The notes below the pieces were generated by a model. It ran no database searches. It was not told where the DNA came from and worked only from the letters and a program-made list of their open reading frames with translations. The translations under genes and the position numbers were made by a program. A DNA stretch of 64,000 bases from NCBI GenBank assembly GCA_010356995.1, contig ML996694.1, positions 1,009,634-1,073,633 of the forward strand, in the 5' to 3' direction. This document shows, one piece after another, positions 45,985-56,419 of this stretch; the first letter of the stretch is position 1; every line of letters starts with the position of its first letter. Source of the DNA: Trichodelitschia bisporula. Lineage: Eukaryota > Ascomycota > Dothideomycetes > Phaeotrichales > Phaeotrichaceae.

Positions 45985-47096
45985 CTACAGCACCTTCCTC
46001 CTGCGGGTCCAGGCCTTCACGAACTCGAGCTTGTCCGCCGCGCCCAGGCCCACGCGCTTCACGCGGCCCAGGCGCGCGAGATCCTCCTCCACCTTATCCA
46101 GGACCTTTTGCTCGTCGGGGGAGGGCGACTCGTCGCCGTCTTCGACGATCGTGTCGTCGCTGTTGATGGAGTGGAGGAGGTCGTCCAGGGCCTGCGTCTG
46201 GGTCTTGGGGCGCCGCTTGCTGCTGGAGTCGCCGGCTGTGTTGTAGGCGGCTTCGGCGATGCGCACGCGGATGGTGTGTGTGGGCGCTGAGCAGAGGTTC
46301 CAGAGGAAGGAGAGGTAAGCCCCAGGGACCGGGGTTGTGATGTCCGCGGCGGTGTAGCGCAGGCTGACGGGGAAGATTTTGGTTTCACGGGGGGCGGTCA
46401 GGAGACATGGGCTGAAGGGGAGGATGCCGCGGCCGTTGGTGGCAGTGCATTCGGGTTGCACTACTATTGCGGAGTCGGGGTGCTCTTTGAGGAGAGTGCT
46501 TAGGGGCACGAGGCGGGCTGAGGGGGGGGGGGTAGCTTGGGGGGGGAGGAGGGCGCGGAGGATGGCTTGGAGGAGGGAGATGCGGTGGACGAGGCGGGTG
46601 GAGGGGTAGGAAGCTGTGAAGATGGGATCGAAGATGGCGGCGAGGTAGAGGCAGTCGATCGGGGATGTGAAGGAGGAGGCGATGATGGTGCCCGGTTGCG
46701 GGAGACGGTTCCGGTGCTTTGCCAGAGAGCTGGAGTTCAATTAGCTGGAGGCGACTACCGATTTGCAGTAGGCCTTACCCTCGCTTTACTCCATCAATCT
46801 GTAGGTCTATCCACCAGACCCCAGGTACTCCAAGCAGTATCCATAGTCCGGCTTTCTTCACTAGCGAGCCCACGGGAAGCCATGAGCACAGGACGGTGTA
46901 CGTCACAGAGACCACGATCAGTAGTGGCACTCGGCATATGAAAAGAAAGATGTGAATCGGCAGATATACGCCCGACGGCTGGGCAGGCACAGGGAAGAAA
47001 GGCGCAATGCCAGAGCCTATGATGGAGTGAGCATTACAAAGACTAGCAATAAGGGATGCACTCACCTCTGTCCCTGAACTGCGAATATTTCTCCAT
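45985..47096 (-). CDS. LOA1: Lysophosphatidic acid acyltransferase-like protein, LOA1/VPS66 family
   Basis: Three exons: 47096-47066, 47016-46779 and 46729-45985. The introns are both 49 bp (GTGAGT...CATAG and GTAAGG...CCAG). The product is 337 aa. Exon 1 encodes only 'MEKYSQFRDRG', a typical start for this family. A membrane-embedded segment covers ~24-52. The PlsC-like core begins with 'SSFTSPID' (~108-115), the position of the usual H-X4-D acyltransferase block I, with Phe where most PlsC enzymes have His. This looks like a family trait. 'VVQPECTATNGRGIL' corresponds to block III, followed by 'FPVSLRYT' and 'ITTPVPG'. Yeast Loa1 works at lipid droplets/ER in triacylglycerol metabolism. Whether the variant block I is catalytic is open. 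Shares a divergent promoter with the kinesin gene. Confidence 0.88.
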
Positions 47097-47555
47097 TATG
47101 AATGGATAGTCGGTTGCCTTATACGCGGATTAGAGCACCTCAATCATCTTGTCACCAAACACACGAGACCAGACAGCAAAATGTGAGTCGAGATGCTAAA
47201 GACAGAGGAGAAAAGAAGTTCGGCCAGTGGCGTGGTCTGCTCGTCGTCATGGTGGTTGGCGCGACTCGCAGCATGTGACTTTTCTGCTCAAGGCATCACG
47301 TGATTTACTAGGAACCCCAGTCGCGGAGCGAATTGTTTACAAACAGTGGCTCTGGCTCCAGCAGTGGACCCGTCCTTGAACCATATTCGATGCAATGCCT
47401 TCTTCTCTCGTTTAAGTGACATCAGAATCAAATCGCCCAACTCCACCGCCCTACTCCACCTCCTACTACCCGCTACTGCTATGGTCTACGCTGCGACCAC
47501 CTGATCTCCTACTCCCTGGTACGCAATTAGCCCAGTCTTCAGCGTGTTCGCCGCA
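47097..47555. promoter_or_regulatory. Divergent 459-bp promoter between LOA1-type gene and klpA
   Basis: The two ATGs are only 459 bp apart and face away from each other. A palindromic CACGTG E-box lies at 47297-47302, close to the middle. The last ~170 bp before the kinesin ATG are C/T-rich. No TATA box stands out. Confidence 0.7.
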
Positions 47556-50500
47556 ATGGAGGTGCACGATAACCCGGTAAGCTGTGGCCCCGATCCACCG
47601 ACTCCCCTTTGCGCAGCACTGACTCCTATTCAACCACTAGTCCGTCAAACCCTCTGGCCTTCGCCCTCCAAGCAAGGTACAGACATCGCTGCCTCTGCCA
47701 ACGACCAAAGGCCTCGTCGAAATGACCGCGTCCGACAACAACGTTCGCATCGCGCCCTCAACTGGAACCACTTCGTCGACGATGGGTCCACCACCAGGAA
47801 GCCTCAAGCACAGGCCGTATGGCCGTAAGCCTGCCGATACCTCTGGACAAATCCAAGCTGACCCCCTCCGAGTGCCTGAGTCGCAGCCTAAACAACGAAA
47901 GACTCTGAAAGACCGCGCAGCCGAGCCAATCCGTCCGCCTTCTGCAACGTCTACCTACAAAGAGTCTATTAGTGGCAGAGGCCCCGTCGCGCGCAATGGC
48001 TTCTCATCATCGACGCGTGTGCCACCGCCGACGCGCACTACATCTAACTCGTCTTACGGACAGTCTACATTCAGAGCGTCCGCGATGCCCCGACCAAACA
48101 CGGCTCTAGGCCACTCGCGCACCAACTCATACGGTGGAAGTCTGAAGCAGGGCCACGCGCAAGATCGCCGTGGATTCAGCAACTCGTCCCAGCCCGCTGC
48201 TGCTCCGGCCGGTACGGCCCCATTTCTTATATCTCCCAATGTTACGCAGAGAAAGAATACTGTCATTGTCCCTAAAACGCGCGTTCAGCACAGATGGAGC
48301 TCAGCGAGCTCGTCGTCGCGTAACAGTGGACAGGGACATGAGATCTCTGGCTTTCAAGCTCATGACTCGGTCGCGTCGTACAGAGTGTCTTCTCTCAGCT
48401 CGGCTCTGGAGCGTCTGGATATCCAAAACGAACCAGGTATTTCCAGAGCCGATCTGCCATTGAAGCACCACGATCGACCTCCGTCGCCGTCACGCATTCC
48501 CAAGGCGCTGTCTCCGCAGAAGCAGACGCCTGGGAAGCTGACTCTGACGGATCCCCCTTCTTTCACCCCCTCCGATGCCCTGCGGGGCGGCAAGAGCCCT
48601 ACCAAACCCCTTAAGTCTCCTGCGAAGCATGTTTTCTTGAGTAAAGATTCTAACACATCAGTCTCAGCTCTGGAGGACACGTCGGAGACGCAATTCAAGG
48701 ACTTCCAGAACATGTTCACCAAAATGCAAGCTCAAATGACCGGCACCACCTTTGCGCAGAATGCTCTAAAAGAGCTGGTCGAGATGCTCAAAGCACGAGG
48801 TAAGCGGGAATCCAGCTTAGGCGAAACCGCACTACGCGCTACTCCCCTCTGCTGGTGGGTCTTGTCTACTAACACGATTTAGTGACGGAGCTGGAGGGCC
48901 TCAAGTCTCAGATGGCTACCACCATCGACTCTCTGCGCGGTGATCTGGAGACAGCCAAGGCCGAGCGTGCTGAAGCTGAGCGTGCCCTTGAAGATGCGCG
49001 TCGGGCTCTTGAGATTGAGATTGACGATGTAGAGCGTAAGAATCGCTATGAAATGGAGGATCTGCGCGAAGAGCACCGGCGGGAGCTGGAGCGCATCCGG
49101 AGGGCAGCGACTGATGACCAAGAACATGAGCGTAAGAAGGCCCAGGAGGAGATCGATCGTCTCTTGCGGAACCACCGCGAAGAGTTGGCGAGCCTCGAAC
49201 GCCAGCTCAAAACGCAGCTCGAAGCTGAACAGGTTGGTGTTCCCGCGAGAGTGCACTCTACGAAGAACGGCAATTGACACGGCACAGGAGCGCCGTATAC
49301 GCGAAGTGGCGGACATGGCAAGTCAGCGGGACATGCAGTTGCAAAGCATCGCGGGCGACATTGGCAAGAAGGAGCGCGAAACCGAAACCATCCGCCACGA
49401 GCTTGACCTCAAGGCCTCTGAGATTGAGCGCGAGAAGAGCCTCCGCTCCACTCTCGAAACGAAGATCGCTGAGGTTTCGGCCAGCATGCTCACCCTTGAG
49501 GGCGCCAACCGTGCCATGAAGGCTAAGATCGACTTCCTGGAGTCCGATAACCAGGCGCAGTCGCAAGCCTTTGCGGACCTGCATAAGCGCATGCAAGAGG
49601 CCATTGAAGCGGCCGAGGAGTCTAATGCCAAGTTGAGGGCGGAAGAGACGCTGCGCCGGAAGTTGCATAATCAGATCCAGGAACTCAAGGGCAACATCCG
49701 CGTGTTTTGCCGTGTCCGTCCCCCGCTTGGGAGTGAGGTAGACGAAGCGGCAAAGATCAACTTCCCGGACCAGCAGGAAGAGAGCAAGGAAGTCGTTGTG
49801 ACGGGTCCGGAGCAGAAGAGCGCGCTCGGAAACGTCACCGCGCAGAACCATGCGTTCTCCTTCGATCGCGTCTTCGGACCCGGTAGCGCCAACGGACAGG
49901 TGTTTGAGGAGATCAGCCAGCTGGTGCAAAGCGCGTTGGACGGATACAATGTGTGCATATTCTGTTACGGCCAGACGGGGTCCGGTAAGACCCATACCAT
50001 GAGCTCGCCCGATGGAATGATCCCACTCGCCGTAAAACAAATCTACGATACAGCCAAGACACTGGGAGACAAGGGCTGGACCTACCGCATGGAAGGGAGC
50101 TTCATCGAAGTGTACAATGAGAACCTGAACGATCTGCTCGGGACGGCGGACGACATCGACAAGAAGAAGCATGAGATCCGCCACGACCCCGCCAAGTGCA
50201 AGACTACGGTCACGGATATCACAAAGGTCGAGCTCGACTCGCCTGAGCGTGTTCAGGAGGTGCTCAAGCGCGCGGACGGCAATCGCAGCGTTGCGGCGAC
50301 TAAGGCGAACATGCGCTCGTCGCGCAGCCACTCTGTCTTCATCCTGTCGCTCGTGGGCGAGAACTCAATCACCGGCGAGCGCAGCGAGGGCACGCTGAAC
50401 CTCGTTGATCTGGCGGGCAGCGAGCGGCTCAGCCATTCTCAGGCCGAAGGGCAGCGTTTGAAGGAGACGCAGAATATCAACAAGAGCCTGAGCTGCTTGG

Positions 50501-50787
50501 GAGATGTGATTGCGGCGCTGGGGAAGGGTGATGGGGGCCACGTGCCGTATCGGAACAGCAAGGTATGTCTTACTGGAGCGTCTTATATGTGCATTGCTAA
50601 CTATCTCTCGCAGTTGACGTACTTGCTGCAGTTCTCGCTGGGCGGCAACTCCAAGACGCTCATGTTCGTCATGATCAGTCCGCTGCAGGCGCATCTGAGC
50701 GAGACGTTGACGAGCCTGAAATTCGCGACCAAGGTCCACAACACACATATCGGTACGGCGAAGCGACAAGTCAAGACCAAGGACTGA
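47556..50787 (+). CDS. klpA: Kinesin-14 (C-terminal motor, minus-end directed), KlpA/Kar3 type
   Basis: Five exons: 47556-47576, 47641-48799, 48883-49232, 49288-50562 and 50614-50787. The introns are 64, 83, 55 and 51 bp. The donors are GTAAGC, GTAAGC, GTTGGT (weaker) and GTATGT, and all acceptors end AG. The product is 992 aa. Residues 1-~330 are a basic Ser/Pro-rich microtubule-binding-type tail, and ~340-640 form a long coiled coil. The neck 'NIRVFCRVRPP' (~646-656) leads into a C-terminal motor with P-loop 'GQTGSGKT' (738-745), switch I 'NMRSSRSH' (851-858), switch II 'DLAGSE' (884-889) and 'NKSLSCLGDVIAAL'. Motor at the C-terminus with the neck N-terminal to it defines kinesin-14, which moves to microtubule minus ends and acts in spindle assembly and karyogamy. 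All nucleotide-binding motifs are intact. Confidence 0.95.
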
Positions 50788-51522
50788 GGTACCATGTCCA
50801 CGGTCTTTCTCGTACAAAAAACGAAAACATCTGAACTACACAGTTCATTTTGGATTTAGCGCAGCAGACCGAAGACTTGGGTTCTCGGTTTCGGAGGCGT
50901 TAAATGTGTGCACTTTTTTTATGGTTGGCTCGGGTTTTGGCACCGGCGGTTCTTCTTGGGGAGTTGTGGCGAATTGTTGGCTAACTGGTTGTGAATGAAG
51001 TGCGCAAGCGGGGTCGCAGAATCATGCAAATGCTGCCTGCTGCGGATGGGGAGCGTCGCGGCGTCCGACTCAGCTCGGGATCTTCGTCCTGATGCGTCGT
51101 GAAGGGCCCGGCGAGCCGTGAGTCCGCCATAAGTGGTTGTAACAAGTGGAAAACCATGGGCTTCTGGCGAGCAATGTAATGTTATGCATTGAGTGGGCCT
51201 GTCTGCTAGCCTGTCTGGTAGCATAGCGGAATGCACTGGATGCCATGGACGTGGCGTTAGTGTGATAATGTATCGTCTGATATGAGCGCACCGTGCCTGG
51301 CATCGAGGCTAGCAGCAGCAGCGCGCCTACCTTTATCGAATTCAGCATCGAATGTACCTGAAATGACAGGGCGTTGACATCAGCGGGGCGGATTGATGTC
51401 ATTCGTGCCGCAGTCATCCGCGTCAAAGGGGTAGAAAAATGGGCGTTGCCCTGCAGCATCGAGTTTCCCATCTGCGACTTCCCTTTTCAGACACCACCAC
51501 ATAATCTAATCGGAGCTCGAAC
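50788..51522. other. Intergenic region, no gene seen
   Basis: 735 bp between the kinesin stop and the start of the small three-exon gene, both plus. It should contain the kinesin 3' UTR and the small gene's promoter. No recognised element. Confidence 0.5.
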
Positions 51523-52048
51523 ATGTCGAACGCAACAGATGCATACGAGACCGCGTATTCCCGCGAGGGCAGAAGGGGGGTGAGTGTGCTTCAGCCTTGC
51601 GCACCCTTCGTTAACGCCGAGGTCTACGATGGTCTGACTGACACTACCTACTCTAGTCCTGGACTTCCAAATTCGAAAACCTCGAAAACCAAAAACGCGA
51701 CACGTCCAGCCCTGGGTCCGAAGAGCGCCGCGCGAGCATCACCGAGCAGCGCGTCGGGAAGCCGGGGTACATCGAGCAGATGTGGAACAGGTATGCACCA
51801 CCCCCTTCCCCCCTCTTATCCCTCCCACCTTCCATACCTCCCTCCTCCCTCCCCGCATTACCCCTTTGGGCGACATGCGATTCCGGATTTGAGCCGTGGC
51901 GCTGATGCAGTTTGTACTTCATGATAGCCTGACGCGGGGTACGACCCACCCACCCGCGAGCCGCGACCCGGACGCCTCGCGCAACACGGCAATTGAGCCG
52001 GGGCCTAAGCAGCATATTACGCGAACGGGGGCGGGGACGCTGGGTTAG
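51523..52048 (+). CDS. Small hydrophilic fungal protein (103 aa, three exons)
   Basis: Exons 51523-51579, 51657-51790 and 51928-52048. The introns are 77 bp (GTGAGT...CTCTAG) and 137 bp (GTATGC...TGATAG). All three exons are too short to be found as single frames, but splicing gives one continuous 103-aa protein. It starts 'MSNATDAYETAYSREGRRG' and continues 'SWTSKFENLENQKR' and 'ASITEQRVGKPGYIEQMW'. It ends 'IEPGPKQHITRTGAGTLG'. It is hydrophilic with no signal or membrane span. The pattern (RRGS-x-W, NQKR, a Lys-Pro-Gly followed by W/F-x3-W) resembles a group of short fungal proteins I have seen annotated as hypothetical, some stress- or conidiation-linked. That functional link is uncertain. 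Confidence 0.72.
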
Positions 52049-52959
52049 ACCGCTGGGCGGTGGGCGCAAGATTGAGCGTAGGCGGGCCGAGCGTGTGTGC
52101 ACCGCCTTGGGCGGGATAGTGCTAGTACAGAAATCCGATGACGTACTCCGTTCCACTGGGTTGCGTTATCGATATTTGCGGTGCGTTGAGGCAAGCTTGG
52201 AGGCGGGGGTTCTGCGTGTCAGCATTGTGCGTCGCCCTGCGGCCAATGGCGCGGCGCGAGGCTGAGGGGCTGGGGCGTGAGTGGTCGGGGCGAGTTCGAC
52301 GTGAACTGGTGGGGCGTGTAGGGGTGTGTTCCGTGCTGTATGCGGAGGGTATATATGCTTGAGAAAGAGAATGCCGTAAAGTCTTGAACGGAAGTGGAGT
52401 GCACGCAGTGTTCCCAGAATGGTGCTTGTGCGCTTGCCGTGACAAGACAGGGTGGGCTCTAGCGAGATATACCCCCTAGGAAGCTGTGAGGAGGGGGATA
52501 TGACGGCTCTGAGAGGTCTGAGGTGCAGGGAGTGAAGTACTAGCAGGTCATGAAAGCTGTGAATACCATGTTGTCATGTTCCGTATATGCCGCTTGAGTC
52601 TACAACCGTCATTCGCGTGAATGTACCGCAAGGCTAGGTTCACATGACTTAGGACGTCCTCCAGACACTGGAGATATGCCATAGGAGTGATGAAGAGATT
52701 GCCTACCAGTGAATGCGGTACGGACTTTCCACGTACAGCGAGCCCCAGGACGCTAACCTCCAGCTCAAGAGATCTCAGAAGCTGGGTACCGCGTATCAAG
52801 GATATATACAGAAGAGACCAGCTGCTCGCCGTCTTGCCGGTATGCTTTCCCTAAGCTAACTCTGGCAAGGGGGATGGATAGACACTCGATACCTAGTGAA
52901 GATGGCACAGTTCATAATTTATGCTGTGAGTAGTGGAAGCATATTGTGATAAAAAGATC

Positions 52960-53600
52960 GTGTATGAACTACGGTACAATGATGATGCTAAGTATTTTCC
53001 AATCGCCCGCCATTAGCCGGCCATTGACGATACCCCCACCAGTGTTGACACTGGTAGGGGTATATGCCGATGTAGAGTCACGATCGGCAACATCCCCTCT
53101 GATGACCGCAGTGGGCTTACCATCTGGCATGACGGACACGCTGCGCAGTACTTGGCGATATCTGTTGCACGGTTCGGCCAGAAGACCTTGCCAACCGCTT
53201 GCTTGGTTGCGATATGGGCTGCAAAGTGACCGTGAGCGTCGTGGATATCGCTGATGGTGTCGTGGACCGCATCCACTCTGATGCATCGGCCCAGTCCGCC
53301 GTCTCGCTCCATAACGACGCAGGAAGTGACACTAAGTGCGAAAAACTGGTCGCTCCGCCATTGTCGTCGTCCTGGAAGTGTCGACAGAACGCGTTCGGAT
53401 CGCACGGGTCGAGCGCGGGTTCATTGTTCGGAGCCGGAATCAGCCCGAAGGCTATGTCTTTCATCAGCGAGTAGGTTCCGGGCGAGCCTGTCAGGCCCAA
53501 TACCCCCACAGCGTGATACGCTGGAAACAATGCGGAGTAATTCTGCCACATTTGTGACATACAAAGATCCACCAGTGAGCGACAAGACAGAATGTCTAAA
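52960..53600 (-). mobile_element. Gypsy-type LTR retroelement fossil (integrase zinc-binding part)
   Basis: On the minus strand a stretch carries the H2C2 zinc-binding layout of Gypsy integrases: two His in 'HDAHGHF', then 'CAACPSC' about 30 residues on. The fragment is broken, lacks the rest of a Pol polyprotein, and no paired LTRs were identified. It looks old. Confidence 0.75.
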
Positions 53601-53612
53601 GTACATGCCCAT

Positions 53613-54150
53613 TCAACAAATGTCCTGTAGATCTGATGAGACTAGGGATAACGATGCACCGGTACTCGATCTGATCAGGCGGGAAAAGAGGCATGGGACG
53701 TCATTCTGGTCTGGCGGTTGTCGCAGTGTATGCGGATCGAAGCGTCGAGGCACAGACAAGAGCGACGTTGGCCTTTGACATGTTGGTCCAGGTGGTTCCA
53801 TTCGTAGAATCGAGTAGCCATTGTTGTTCCTTCTTGCCGCCCATACCTGTGAGAACCATCCACAAAACCTGTGATCGACGTACCAGAATTCGTTTTCTTC
53901 GCTTCGCGAAATGGCGAAGGATGACAATCGAAGCCGCAAGGACGTTGCTTTGTTGAGATTAAAGCGATGGTCGTATTCATGAAGGAGTTTCCACAAAAAC
54001 TTGAGTTCCGGCGCTCCCAGGTTGATCTTCATGTTCACACGACAAGTGTTGCGAGTGCCGCCGAGCAACTTCACGGCAAAGCCGCCAATAAAAGCGTGTT
54101 CACCGCCCGGTCCTGGAGGACCGAAGAGACTGCCTCGGCGGCCTCGCACA
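53613..54150 (-). mobile_element. LTR retroelement Pol remnant, family uncertain
   Basis: Lies directly between the Gypsy-type and Copia-type pieces in the same orientation, with fragments of Pol-like sequence. Whether it belongs to either neighbour is unclear. Broken. Confidence 0.45.
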
Positions 54151-54439
54151 TCGCTCGCCAGTATCAGGCAGTTGCCATGTCTCGCGGACGGTACGCTCTG
54201 CTATATGTTAGCAGGAGCTGCTGCTCGCAACCTCCATTGAACGGAAAGGTTGGGAGCTCAGCAAGCCATGTCGTCAGATCTTCGGCTCCAACTATATTAC
54301 ATTGGTCTCCTAGGCGATAGAAAATGGAAATAAACTTACCCTCTCTAGGTACTTGAAGCTTGATAAGCATAATGCATGCTTTAAAAATCCCTACCGCGAG
54401 TTAGCTAGCTGGATAAGTCGCGTTCAAATAACCGTTAGA

Positions 54440-55342
54440 GGCTCACTTTCTGTGATAGGCTTCCGTTGTCTGACCAGAGGTGGTTGGAGCAGTTCCTTCA
54501 CAGCTCATGTGTCGAGTGGGACTTGCAGAATAAGCTTCCGCAATCTCGGTGATGTACGACAGTTGTGAGAGAGCAATCGTTTTCGTGGATATGACCCACG
54601 AAATGCGGATTCCGGGGAACCATGTGGGTGGTCCCAACTCTCTCATCTTGAATGTGGACGTCAGGAGCAGGCGTACTTTGTGGCGGATTCTCTTTGCAAC
54701 CCATGATGAAGAAGTCGTCAACGTAGAAAAACAATGCGACCGGAAAGGAGACATTGTCCTTGAGGGGGGTCTCCGCGATCAGGGAGAAACTGGCCTTGTG
54801 AAGGGCTTGCGTGAACGTGGCCATCCACAGTTTCGGCGCCTTTCGAAGTCTATAAACTGCCTCGTTGAACCGATAGACTTGGCCTAGCGATGGGAAGCAT
54901 TGGGAAGGATAGCTGAATATGACCTCTGACTGAATCAGGGACATCGGGGACAAGTTAGCAAGAAACACTGCCATCGTTGCGCCAACTTTCTCACCTCTGA
55001 TATCCCAAAAAACAGCTTCCATAGACAGCAACATGTTGTGAAGGATGCTCGATGTAGAAACGAGCTTGAATGATGTGTGAAGGATGCTCGGTGGAGCAAC
55101 GGGTTTGAATGATGTGCCGATGGTGAGAGCGTTAGCAAGAAAATGGGTTCATCGGGGGAGAGGTGCTTTCCACACAGCAGAGCGTGCGGTATATATGTGT
55201 CAATACTCTCTAGGCCCTCTCCGTTATCTGTCCGGAACGGTGGCAGATGGTACCTGCTTCCACGGTTCGGAATGGCCATGAAGACCCACTGGTTGACGGC
55301 AGTTGCTTCAACTGCAAGCAGACGAGCTTTAGGTCCGGGCAA
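54440..55342 (-). mobile_element. Copia-type LTR retroelement fossil (reverse transcriptase part)
   Basis: Minus-strand sequence matches Copia reverse transcriptase landmarks: 'VYRLRKAPKLWMATF', 'LFFYVDDFFIMG' and 'FKMRELGPPTWF' are in family order. It is a broken remnant with several interruptions and no complete flanking LTRs that I could find. It sits next to Gypsy-type fragments, which suggests that more than one element landed here. Confidence 0.8.
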
Positions 55343-55727
55343 CCGCCTTCCCCGCTCCTGAATTCGCAGACAGCCCCATCATTCACGGGATCCTCCGTTG
55401 AGCCAGAAGGAGCTGCGCGCGCCCAACAATCCTGCCTTGTGGTAGGTGGAAGGAGGTCCCGCTGAGTGCTTATGTACATCTGTCAGAAGGCAGGCCCGGC
55501 CCCTCCTTCTCGTATGATGTGAGGTAATGACGTGTGAGCAGCTATCACTTGCCGTCTCGCGCCAGGTGCGGGTGCACTCCATCAGATCGCCGTTATCGGC
55601 GGTGGTTAGGAAGATACGATTCTGGGGTAAACGATGTGCCGAGACCGAAGGCCCCCCACCCTCCTACTCCGAGGAAACGATCATGTTCCTCAATCTATCC
55701 CATCCATCCCAACTTCCCTCTTATGCA

Positions 55728-56072
55728 TCATAGGTTGTTCAAATCACACATCGACTCCCATCCTTTGCATTCGAGGATGAAGCTCCGATGAATCTCCCGG
55801 TCATGCAGGCCAGCAACCCGCGTGGCTAAATTCTTCTCTATGCCAGAGCCAAAGTGCCCAGAAATATCAATGAATGGCTCACCGTTGCCCCCTGAGTGCT
55901 TCAGCAAGCACCTATGCTCTGGACTCCATCTAGACAGGCAGAGGTCAGTTGTTTTCCACTCCCCTTCCGGCCTGTCATGAGAGAAAGTTGTAGATGCAAG
56001 GGCTTCGGCTAATAATCTTAGCAGCAGAAAAGCGCGGGACGCTTTTCGAAGTTCATAATGAAGAGATTCCAT
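55728..56072 (-). CDS. Unrecognised 114-aa open frame next to retroelement fossils
   Basis: An uninterrupted frame from ATG 56072 to a TGA at 55728. The protein is mixed hydrophilic with an amphipathic N-terminal part ('ASRAFLLLRLLAEALA') and no known motif. Its codon use is unlike that of the confirmed genes, without a clear preference for G/C in third positions. It could be a fragment of an older host gene or a remnant of a mobile element. Real-gene status is doubtful. Confidence 0.25.
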   Translation of the reverse strand: MESLHYELRKASRAFLLLRLLAEALASTTFSHDRPEGEWKTTDLCLSRWSPEHRCLLKHSGGNGEPFIDISGHFGSGIEKNLATRVAGLHDREIHRSFILECKGWESMCDLNNL

Positions 56073-56419
56073 AATGACATCGTCCAATGTTCAACCGGCT
56101 ATCTGTGACGGGCGTCGATTCACTGAAAGGCGAACGCATGTCGTCAGCCTAAGCCCAGCCCTAACACGCCCTAACACGAAGTCACGGGAACACTGCCCTT
56201 GATCGCACTTTCATTCCTTGTTTGCCACAATGAAGCCGGAGAGGAAGCCGTCAATCGCATTGCGAGAAGCATTTGCCCCGCGCCGGCAAAATGACGCCGC
56301 CTGCCTGTCATATCTGACTCACAAACTCTTGCAAGTGGCCCTGCGCTCCCACATCGTCTCGCCATCTCCACGCCGCTTATTTTCCATGCGACTATGCGCA
56401 CCAAGCGCCCCGCAGCGCA

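Larger units (their letters stand above)
52049..56419. other. Repeat-bearing gap: retroelement fossils, one unplaced frame
   Basis: 4.4 kb with no intact host gene that I recognise. Bases ~52960-55342 hold LTR-retroelement fragments (separate entries). Bases 52049-52950 are unassigned. Bases 56080-56419 should include the polymerase promoter. Confidence 0.6.

Noticed and set aside
49258-50331. 357-codon minus-strand frame
   Set aside because: Antisense shadow of the kinesin motor exon, with no recognisable domain.
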